From Rosettibacter sp037481715 (GTDB lineage: Bacteria > Bacteroidota > Ignavibacteria > Ignavibacteriales > Melioribacteraceae): a stretch of DNA of 64,000 nt. The translations under genes were made by a program, and so were the position numbers. The stretch lies in assembly GCA_037481715.1 (NCBI GenBank), contig JBBFLD010000006.1:1-64000 (forward strand), read 5' to 3'. Below, in pieces: positions 43,626 to 50,958 of the stretch. Within the stretch, counting starts at the first letter, position 1. Every line of letters starts with the position of its first letter. The notes beneath the pieces are model-generated. The model saw only the letters and a program-made list of their open reading frames with translations. It did no database searches and was not told the DNA's origin.

Positions 43626-44774
43626 TCATTTCCTGAAAAATTCGCCTGTAATTATATACCAATCTTTTTCTTCAAGATTTTCAAGCTCGCCCCAATACAT
43701 TTCTTCTTCCATTGGAGATTCTTTCTTAACAATTTCTTTCATTTTGTTAATATATTTCTCAATTTCTTCCTGATAGAAAGCAACTGCGCTTTTACCGATT
43801 TTTAACTGTTGAAGTTCTAAGTCAAGTTTATCTGCATCAATTGTGCAAATCCAGTTTTTGCCGTAAGGTGTAAATTCAAGTGCTTCAAGATTTTCGGATA
43901 GTTCATGATTAATGGATTTAACTAATCCGCTTACAGGAGATAAAAATTGAATTGACTTTTTATTTTGTCTTATACTGAAAAGCGGCTGACCTTTTTCTAT
44001 TGTCATACCAAGATTTGGAAATTCAATGCTGTCGATTTTGCCAATAAGTTTTTTTGCAAAATCATCAATACCAACTTTTACAGTTCCATCTTGACTTACA
44101 GAAGCCCAGCAATGACCATCTGATATAAATACTCCGCCAGGAATTGCAAATTCACCTTTTCCAACTTTTTCTATTTCAGGAATATGAGCAATGTGAACTC
44201 TTGGTTTTAATTGTTTTTGGATTCTATCCTGTCGTTTTATCAAACATTTTTTTGTAAACTCAAGTAATTCATCTTCTGTAAATGGTTTTTGAACATAATC
44301 CATTGCACCGAGTTTCATGCATTCAACAGCGGTTTCAACAGTTGCATATCCGGTAATTATAATTACATCAATATCTGGACGCAGATATTTTACTGATTTT
44401 GTAACTTCAACTCCGTCCATCTCCGGCATTTTTAAATCAGTGAATACAAAATCATAGTGATGAGATTTTATAAGATTAATTGCTTCGGGTCCTGAATTAA
44501 CAGTATCAACTGAATATCCATCGAGAACGAGAATTTTTCTAAAACTGTCAAGAATTACATCTTCGTCATCAACGCAAAGAATTCTTGCTTTTGGATTTGG
44601 AACTTCGGCTCTTTTAAGTGTTTTGACTTCTTTACTGAAATCAACTTTTACTACTTCTTTCAGTACAGCTTCTCTTTCTTTGCGTATCTTCTTTTCATTT
44701 GCTTTTTTAATTGCATATCTGATTATTACATCTGCAATTATTACTACAATTAATAATAAAATAAAGAGCAGCAT
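43626..44774 (-). CDS. Membrane-anchored response regulator fused to a GcvH-like (lipoyl-type) domain
   Basis: The 382-residue protein has a TM helix at 1-20, then a basic linker. A receiver domain follows at about 63-185 (RILCVDDEDVILDSF; phosphorylated aspartate D113 in FTDLKMPEMDG; K153 in VQKPFTEDE). A GcvH-like domain lies at about 210-315 (DGHCWASVSQDGTVKVGIDDF, SIEFPNLGMTIEKG, LSPVSGLVKSINHELSEN). K272, eight residues before P280 of PVSG, occupies the place of the lipoylated lysine of glycine cleavage H protein. A helical tail follows. There is no DNA-binding domain. It follows the second GcvH-like regulator by 21 bases. Confidence 0.85.
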   Translation of the reverse strand: MLLFILLLIVVIIADVIIRYAIKKANEKKIRKEREAVLKEVVKVDFSKEVKTLKRAEVPNPKARILCVDDEDVILDSFRKILVLDGYSVDTVNSGPEAINLIKSHHYDFVFTDLKMPEMDGVEVTKSVKYLRPDIDVIIITGYATVETAVECMKLGAMDYVQKPFTEDELLEFTKKCLIKRQDRIQKQLKPRVHIAHIPEIEKVGKGEFAIPGGVFISDGHCWASVSQDGTVKVGIDDFAKKLIGKIDSIEFPNLGMTIEKGQPLFSIRQNKKSIQFLSPVSGLVKSINHELSENLEALEFTPYGKNWICTIDADKLDLELQQLKIGKSAVAFYQEEIEKYINKMKEIVKKESPMEEEMYWGELENLEEKDWYIITGEFFRK

Positions 44775-44795
44775 AAATTTTCTCCTTAATTAAAA

Positions 44796-45587
44796 TTATC
44801 TATCTGAACTGCATGGAATTAAAAATTTCATTTCATATTCAAATTCAGTTGGAATTATTCTGTAAATCCATCCTTCGAAATATGGGTCTTTTTCAAGAAT
44901 CGAAATATTCGATAAAAGCTTTTCATTTCTTTCAATTATTCTTCCGCTCAAAGCCGAAAAAAGTTGATGCACAAAACCTTCGTTGTCAATAAATTTTGCA
45001 AGCGGTCCTGCTTGATTAATCTTTTCACTCAAATCTAATAATTCTATTTCTTTTATGTTATCAATAGTTTTCAAAAATAAATTTGTTGCACCAAGCAGAA
45101 CAGTTCCATTAAAATCTTCTTTCATCCAGCACGAATAACCAAATCTAAAATATCTTGATGGACAGGAGACATAAACAATTCCTGAATCTGATACTTTACC
45201 TTTCTTATCTATTAACTCACTATATTTAATTCCTCTTTTGATAGTTCCGGTCATTTCATCAAAAGTGAAGGGTTTGGGTATAAAATCTATTGCTCCTTTA
45301 TAAAGTGATTGAACTGCATTTTCGATTGTTGAATATCCTGTTGTCATGATTACAGGTGTAATCACTCTTAAATTCTGAAGTTCATCAAGAAATTGAAATC
45401 CGCTCATCTCGGGCAGCATGATGTCGCAGATTATCAGTTTATAATCATTATCCTTAATTTTTTTTAGTGCATCTATCGCATTTTCTGCTGAATCAACTTT
45501 ATAGTTATTCAAAACACCAATTTTAACTACGGAATCAATAACCACTTTTTCATCATCGATTATCATTATATCAAATTTGTTTTTCAT
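44796..45587 (-). CDS. Response regulator with degenerate GcvH-like domain
   Basis: Start at 45587 (MKNKFDIMIIDDEKVVIDS) gives 263 residues; upstream open frame overlaps the kinase and is not conserved. The receiver domain spans about 4-120, with D55 (ICDIMLPEMSG) and K105 (IPKPFTFDE). Residues about 148-245 align by eye with the GcvH-like part of the neighbouring regulator (YSCWMKEDFNGTVLLGATN, PLAKFIDNEGFVHQL, SALSGRIIERNEKL, DPYFEGWIYRI). The lysine position is a glycine here, so lipoylation is not expected. No DNA-binding domain. It starts one base after the kinase stop, so the two are coupled. Confidence 0.82.
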   Translation of the reverse strand: MKNKFDIMIIDDEKVVIDSVVKIGVLNNYKVDSAENAIDALKKIKDNDYKLIICDIMLPEMSGFQFLDELQNLRVITPVIMTTGYSTIENAVQSLYKGAIDFIPKPFTFDEMTGTIKRGIKYSELIDKKGKVSDSGIVYVSCPSRYFRFGYSCWMKEDFNGTVLLGATNLFLKTIDNIKEIELLDLSEKINQAGPLAKFIDNEGFVHQLFSALSGRIIERNEKLLSNISILEKDPYFEGWIYRIIPTEFEYEMKFLIPCSSDR

Positions 45588-45588
45588 T

Positions 45589-47472
45589 CTACTCTTCCGG
45601 AAGTTTGATTGAAAATGTTGTTCCCTTTCCAACTTCACTCTGAACTGTGATAGTTCCATTATGATTATCGATTATTCCCCACACAACAGAAAGACCAAGT
45701 CCTGTTCCTTTTTGTCCTTTTGTTGTAAAGAAAGGTTCAAAAATTTTATTGATATGTTCTTGAGGAATACCACAGCCTGTGTCAGACACCTGAATTTCTA
45801 CAAACTTTTTATTCCCTTTTTCATCAATGTAATGCCATCTTTGCCATTCATCATTAAATGAAGCACATCCTTCAAGATAACCTTGAGATGGAATTTCAAT
45901 TTTGTAAACAGGTCCACCACATTCAGGACATTTTTCAAATTTATCAATTAAAGATAAATCGCATATTGGGCAGGAAAGTTTAATTGTTTCATTTTTTTCT
46001 ATTGGAATTCCAAAATAATGTTTTGACCTTCCATAAACAGGGTCAAGGAATAAAAAGCCTTCGTTTCCATTTGTTTTCATTTTGATTTTGATTGAAGGCA
46101 AGCCGCCGATTTTGTGGTCATTATCAATCAAATTATGATTTTTTGGACACAACGCTGCTTTTACATGAACTATTCCTTTTGGAGATAAAGTTGTTTGTGA
46201 AGTTTTAATTGTAATAGTTCCTCCGTTTGGTCCAATAGCATCAATTGCATTCAGAAGCAAATTTAAAATTACCTGCTGAATTTGATTTGCATCTGCAGTT
46301 ATTCTTGGAAGTTTTTCATCAAATTCTTTTATCAATTTAATTTTGTTAATGTTGAGCTGATTGTGAACAACTGCATCGGCTTTGTTAATTACTTCATTAA
46401 TATCAATCAGACTTTTCTTTGGTGTGGATTGTCTTGCAAAATCTAAAAGGCTTTTTACAATTTCACGGCTTCGTAATGTCTCTCTTACAATTACATTTAA
46501 GTCCTCCTGCAATTCTGGATTATCTTTAGTTCTCTTTAGAAGATAACTGCTGTAAGTCAATACTCCAGTTAATGGATTATTAATTTCATGAGCAACACCA
46601 GCAGCCAATTTACCAAGCAAAGCCATTTTATCGGATTGAAGCAGCTGCTGCTGAACTTCATTTAATTTTTTTGTCATGTTATTAAAAGATTTAGCAAGAT
46701 AACCAAGTTCATCGTTTCCCAAATCTTTTATTTCATAATTCAGATTTCCTGCAGCTATTTGATTTGTTGCTTTAACAAGTTCTTTAACGGGATAATCAAC
46801 CCATTTTTTTACAAATATTCCAATTATAATTCCAATTGAAATAACTGAAACAATTGCAAAAAGCAATTCCTGAATTTCATTCTTTGTAATTTGCTTATCT
46901 ACTTCTGCAAGAGAAATTGTAACATCAAGAACACCAAGCACAGTTGCATTTTTAGAGTGAGCATGACAATCTGCCTGCCAGCATGAATTCTCATTATAAA
47001 TTGGATTAATTATTCCCATCACGCGAGGTGAATTTGGCTGAGGCTTAAATATTCTTGTTCTTTCCTTGCTAGATAATTTTTCAAGCGGCTTATTTTCTGT
47101 ATGACATGCATAACAGCTTTCGGCTTTTTTATCGAGCATCTTCCCAATATCTTTAGGATTTGTAGAATAAATTATTTCCCCTTCTTTGTTGTAAATTCTA
47201 ATATTGTCGATTTCCGGGTCTTTACCAATTGTCTTAACAATCTCATCAACATATTCCCTTTGATTAAGAAGCATTCCATATCGTGTGCTGTTTTTTACTG
47301 TCTCGCTGAGCTGATATGCATGTCGTTCAACTTCTGCAAGCAACACCTGACTTTGAGACTTAATTTTAAAATATGAATTAATTCCAATGATAATGACAAC
47401 AGTCAGACTCACAATCAATATCAGCTTAAGTCCAATTTTTCTAAAGAATCCTATTTCGTTTAATCCATTCAT
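45589..47472 (-). CDS. Haem-sensor histidine kinase with zinc-ribbon insertion in the ATPase domain
   Basis: In the 627-residue kinase TM1 is at about 13-32 and the periplasmic region at 33-200. The latter carries a c-haem motif C120-x2-C123-H124 (CYACHTENKP) and a second C164-x4-C169-H170 (CWQADCHAH). TM2 is at about 203-222, HAMP to about 270, and HisKA has H295 (VAHEINNPLTGVL). The HATPase has the N box (LNLLLNAIDAIG), then an insertion of about 130 residues (425-557) with C442, C501/C504 and C515/C518 (CPIC and CPECGG), before the G1 box DTGCGIP and GTGLGLSVV. It overlaps the 13-haem gene by 4 bases. It probably senses redox state or a gas through the haems. Confidence 0.88.
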   Translation of the reverse strand: MNGLNEIGFFRKIGLKLILIVSLTVVIIIGINSYFKIKSQSQVLLAEVERHAYQLSETVKNSTRYGMLLNQREYVDEIVKTIGKDPEIDNIRIYNKEGEIIYSTNPKDIGKMLDKKAESCYACHTENKPLEKLSSKERTRIFKPQPNSPRVMGIINPIYNENSCWQADCHAHSKNATVLGVLDVTISLAEVDKQITKNEIQELLFAIVSVISIGIIIGIFVKKWVDYPVKELVKATNQIAAGNLNYEIKDLGNDELGYLAKSFNNMTKKLNEVQQQLLQSDKMALLGKLAAGVAHEINNPLTGVLTYSSYLLKRTKDNPELQEDLNVIVRETLRSREIVKSLLDFARQSTPKKSLIDINEVINKADAVVHNQLNINKIKLIKEFDEKLPRITADANQIQQVILNLLLNAIDAIGPNGGTITIKTSQTTLSPKGIVHVKAALCPKNHNLIDNDHKIGGLPSIKIKMKTNGNEGFLFLDPVYGRSKHYFGIPIEKNETIKLSCPICDLSLIDKFEKCPECGGPVYKIEIPSQGYLEGCASFNDEWQRWHYIDEKGNKKFVEIQVSDTGCGIPQEHINKIFEPFFTTKGQKGTGLGLSVVWGIIDNHNGTITVQSEVGKGTTFSIKLPEE

Positions 47473-48599
47473 AATTTCTTAATTAATTTTCCAGGTTTAT
47501 CTTTTGGAAAAGATTTATCGTCATGACAATCTTCACAAGTTGGTTTTGAGTAAGTTGGTTCCTTATGACAATTGCTGCATTCCAATTCACCATGAGTTTC
47601 ATCAAGCACCAAACCTGTAACACTGTGTTTGAAATTTTCCCAGCTCCATGTTCCATGGCAAAAACTGCATTCATTTTTAAGTCCTGTAAACTTTCCTTTC
47701 GTTGTGTGACATCTATTGCAAGTTAACTTTGAATGAAACTTTGAAATATCAAAACCAGTTGCTGCAAAATGATTAAATGGTCCTTTCTCTTTATCTGAGT
47801 GGCATGATGAACAATTAGATTTTGAATTCGTATCATGGCAATTAGAACATTTTTTATGAACTTCTTTCAATGATTTTTTAACTGCAGGAACAACTTTATT
47901 TTTGCTGTGGCATTTTACACAATTGTCATTTTTATGACAATCACTGCACTCAAATTTAAAAGTATTGATATGTTCATCATGATAAAATGTAACAAGCTTA
48001 CCTGATGCGCTTGAAGTAGTAAAAGTAATTTTAATCGGAGCTTTTACTTCAGGGTGTATTCTTTTTGCTGTTAATTTTTTTGTATCAGTTTTTAATGAAG
48101 CTTCTTTTCCTTTCAACTGGTGGCAAACGATGCAATCAGTGCTTCCGCTCCATGAACGATGACAATTCATGCAAAGACGATGAAATGCTCCTTTCAAATC
48201 CGGCTTGCTTACATCTATTCTTTTTCTTTGAGATTCATGACAGTCAGAACAAGCTATAACATTTCCAGGCGGATTATAATGATGACAGGTTCTGCATCCG
48301 CCGGAAATTTCTGACATCTCGGCATGTGCAAGATGAGAAAATACTACTGGTTCATAAATATCTGTTTCATTGATTTTATTTATTGTTAAAACTTTTGGTC
48401 CTTCTTCGGGTTTTTGGTCAATTCTAATCATGTTTTCGCGTGGACAGGCTTTAAGACATGGATTTTCCTTTGTCGGAATTTCGCACGAGTGGCATGTTGA
48501 ACAATTCAAAGATTGAGTTGAATGATTTTTACTAATTTTTGTCTGTGCATTTAATGTAAATGAAAATGCCAGTATGATAAAGAAAATTTTATTTTTCAT
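47469..48599 (-). CDS. 13-haem c-type cytochrome
   Basis: The 376-residue exported protein has a signal peptide (MKNKIFFIILAFSFTLNAQ). Thirteen CxxCH motifs run from CSTCHSCEIPT near residue 33 to CEDCHDD near the C-terminus. A separate pair in ENPCLKACPRENM follows the first haem and could ligate another centre. It starts at the last base of the nrfD-like gene (TAATG overlap), so it is the direct periplasmic partner of the ferredoxin-NrfD module, taking the place of the pentahaem NrfB/class III cytochromes in related complexes. Confidence 0.92.
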   Translation of the reverse strand: MKNKIFFIILAFSFTLNAQTKISKNHSTQSLNCSTCHSCEIPTKENPCLKACPRENMIRIDQKPEEGPKVLTINKINETDIYEPVVFSHLAHAEMSEISGGCRTCHHYNPPGNVIACSDCHESQRKRIDVSKPDLKGAFHRLCMNCHRSWSGSTDCIVCHQLKGKEASLKTDTKKLTAKRIHPEVKAPIKITFTTSSASGKLVTFYHDEHINTFKFECSDCHKNDNCVKCHSKNKVVPAVKKSLKEVHKKCSNCHDTNSKSNCSSCHSDKEKGPFNHFAATGFDISKFHSKLTCNRCHTTKGKFTGLKNECSFCHGTWSWENFKHSVTGLVLDETHGELECSNCHKEPTYSKPTCEDCHDDKSFPKDKPGKLIKKL

Positions 48600-49834
48600 T
48601 ACGCACCTCTCACAGAAAATTTTGTTTGAGGCGTTACATACTGCGGTACACTTACAATTGGGAATATCATCACAAATGCTCTGAACAATAAAACTTCAAG
48701 AGCTATAAAGCCCAACGTAACTGCAATCTCACCAAGCGATGGGAAATATGAATGAAATTGATATGGAGGAGTATAAGCTACAATAAAATTATTAATTCGA
48801 TTTAACAGAACACCAAAAATTACAAGTGCAGAGCCAATGAATAATCCAAGAGGTGTTTTTGTTAATTTTGGTGATAGAAAAATTCTTAATGGAACAATAA
48901 CTCCAACCACAACTTCAATTGCAAAAAGAACACTTGCAGTATTAATCTCATTTAAGTAAACAAATGTTTTTCTAATTACCATATCTCCAATTTTAAATGA
49001 AAGATAAATTCCAAGCATTGGTGCAACCATACTTCCAAGATTAGAAAGAATCTTCATTTCAGGTTTCAATCCAAAGGATTTTGAAGTTATCAATGATTCA
49101 AAAATTACCATTGGAAAACCAACTGAAATAGCAGAAAGCAGAAATAAAAGCGGAAGAATTGGTGTTTGCCAGAGTGGATGCATTTTGGGTCCTGCTATTA
49201 CCATTAATGTTCCCAATGAAGATTGATGCAAACATGAAAGAACAACTCCAGCAATTATAAAAATGAACATCACTTTATTAAGTGTTCTATCTAACAATCT
49301 TAATAATTTATCGATTGGTTTATTCAATGCACTTAAAATTCCTGGAAGATTAACTCTTCCAATAAACCTTTCCGTTACAATTGGTAAGAACTCAATATAT
49401 AAAACAAATAAATAAATCATAACACACATACCAACTTCAAAGAGAACAGAATTACCATTCCACATAATTAATGGATGCCAGATGTAATAATATCTTCCAA
49501 GGTCGAGAGCAACACTTAAAGCAACAAAAGTATAACCCAGCATTGCAGTCAATAAAGCAGGACGAACAATAACATGATATTCTTCCTTATGCATAATGTG
49601 TCCCAGAGCTGCTGTAGTAAAACCGCCAGCAGCAAGTGCAACCCCCGCAGCCACATCAATTCCAATCCAGATTCCCCAAGGATATTGATTGCTCAAATTT
49701 GTAACTGCACCTAAACCAAAAATTAATCGAAGAAAAACAACAAATAAACCAATAGCAGCAAAAACGGTTAGAACAATTACTCCAGGAGTAAAAAATTTTT
49801 TACTTATCGGAGTCGGCTTCATAAAATTTTCCAT
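48599..49834 (-). CDS. NrfD/HybB-type quinone-site membrane subunit
   Basis: The 411-residue protein has about nine to ten TM helices. It begins with FFTPGVIVLTVFAAIGLFVV and NQYPWGIWIGIDVAAGVALA, the PWG segment characteristic of NrfD/HybB/PsrC proteins, followed by LGRYYYIWHPL. These subunits exchange electrons between quinones and a periplasmic ferredoxin without haem. It begins on the last base of the ferredoxin gene (ribosome-binding site GGAGGAA), so the two are translationally coupled. Confidence 0.93.
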   Translation of the reverse strand: MENFMKPTPISKKFFTPGVIVLTVFAAIGLFVVFLRLIFGLGAVTNLSNQYPWGIWIGIDVAAGVALAAGGFTTAALGHIMHKEEYHVIVRPALLTAMLGYTFVALSVALDLGRYYYIWHPLIMWNGNSVLFEVGMCVMIYLFVLYIEFLPIVTERFIGRVNLPGILSALNKPIDKLLRLLDRTLNKVMFIFIIAGVVLSCLHQSSLGTLMVIAGPKMHPLWQTPILPLLFLLSAISVGFPMVIFESLITSKSFGLKPEMKILSNLGSMVAPMLGIYLSFKIGDMVIRKTFVYLNEINTASVLFAIEVVVGVIVPLRIFLSPKLTKTPLGLFIGSALVIFGVLLNRINNFIVAYTPPYQFHSYFPSLGEIAVTLGFIALEVLLFRAFVMIFPIVSVPQYVTPQTKFSVRGA

Positions 49835-50736
49835 TATTCTTCCTCCGGTTCTTTCTTTCTATTTTTATTAATCCACATTACAGCTCCAAGCAAAGCATAA
49901 AGAGCAACTGGCGGAACAAAGTATGCAAAAATTCCATGCTGAATTGCTTCACTTACACCTGGTGCAGGATTTCTTCCAAGTTTAGGAAATTGAAGTTCAG
50001 AAAAATCCTTGCTTGCTAAATAAAGCCAACTTGTTCCACCAACTTCGTATTCACCGTAGACATGATTCACATATCTTTCCGGATAAAGCCTGATTTTTTC
50101 ATGAGCAATTTTTACAAGTTCTTCTCTTTTGCCGTAAGTTAAAGCTTCCATTGGACAAATTTCCACACATGCAGGCAGCTTACCTTCTTTAGTTCTGTTA
50201 AAACAAAAATCACATTTTCTAATTTCTGGCTGAATTGCTTTACCAAATTCAAATGCAGGTATTTGAAATGGACATGCAACCATACAATATCGGCATCCAA
50301 TACACTTTTTTGTATCCCAGATTACAGAACCATTTTCTTCTTTTGAAAATGCACCAACTATACAAGCTGATACACATGCTGGATGATCACAATGCATGCA
50401 CTGAACTTTTACATCAACAGGAAAACCTCCTGATTCAGAAGGCGGATATTCATTTACAACTGTTAAAGCTTTGTCATCTGGTCTTCTCATTTTCTTAAAT
50501 ACACTTCTGTCATCATAAGCCTCAAGCGGCGGTGTAGGAAGGTTATGTGCTACTTTACATGCCCATTCACATTTTCTGCAGCCAATACAAACTGTAGTAT
50601 CAACAAGAACTCCCATTCTGTTTTCATCAAGAATATTTTTTGGTGCAGCTTTTAATTTTGATGAACTAAGTCCCGTTAATCCTGCACCAATTAAAACTGA
50701 TGTTTTTAGAAATTCACGGCGGGATTGATTTGCCAT
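49834..50736 (-). CDS. Tat-exported four-cluster ferredoxin subunit (HybA/DmsB-like)
   Basis: Start at 50736 (MANQSRREFLKTSVLIGAG) follows GGAGGATAAAAAT and places the twin-arginine signal SRREFLK at the N-terminus. Four cysteine sets for [4Fe-4S] clusters are visible: CIGCRKCEWAC, CMHCDHPACVSAC, CIGCRYCMVACP and CDFCFNRT...CVEICP. A C-terminal TM anchor (YFVPPVALYALLGAVMW) precedes a charged tail, as in HybA. It probably passes electrons between the NrfD-type subunit and the 13-haem cytochrome on the periplasmic side. It is the first gene of the eleven-gene cluster. Confidence 0.94.
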   Translation of the reverse strand: MANQSRREFLKTSVLIGAGLTGLSSSKLKAAPKNILDENRMGVLVDTTVCIGCRKCEWACKVAHNLPTPPLEAYDDRSVFKKMRRPDDKALTVVNEYPPSESGGFPVDVKVQCMHCDHPACVSACIVGAFSKEENGSVIWDTKKCIGCRYCMVACPFQIPAFEFGKAIQPEIRKCDFCFNRTKEGKLPACVEICPMEALTYGKREELVKIAHEKIRLYPERYVNHVYGEYEVGGTSWLYLASKDFSELQFPKLGRNPAPGVSEAIQHGIFAYFVPPVALYALLGAVMWINKNRKKEPEEE

Positions 50737-50813
50737 ATTTTTATCCTCCGAACTCGGTGAGCTCATAAAAGATTAAAAGACATTTTTCTAATTGGAGAAA
50801 TTTATCCATTTCA

Positions 50814-50842
50814 AAATTAGCAGATAGTTCACTATATGTCAA
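50814..50842 (-). promoter_or_regulatory. Sigma-70-like promoter of the electron-transfer cluster
   Basis: On the minus strand TTGACA (50842-50837) and TAATTT (50819-50814) are 17 bases apart, a good housekeeping-type promoter about 80 bases upstream of the ferredoxin start. Only the TTGACA half of the palindrome seen at 16247 and 17814 is present here, so the cluster is probably not part of that group. Confidence 0.6.
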
Positions 50843-50958
50843 TTTTAATTTTTTTGAATCAATTTTTTTATTTCATTGAAAATTCTGCCTTCAAATCTTT
50901 TTTTAAGATGATAATTTTTTTAGATTCGCACAAAAATTAAATAAAATTAGAAAATAAG

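Noticed and set aside
50837..50842. Fourth copy of the TGTCAA-N4-TTGACA operator at the electron-transfer promoter
   Set aside because: Only one half-site is present (TGTCAATTTTAATTTT); it is adequately explained as a -35 element.
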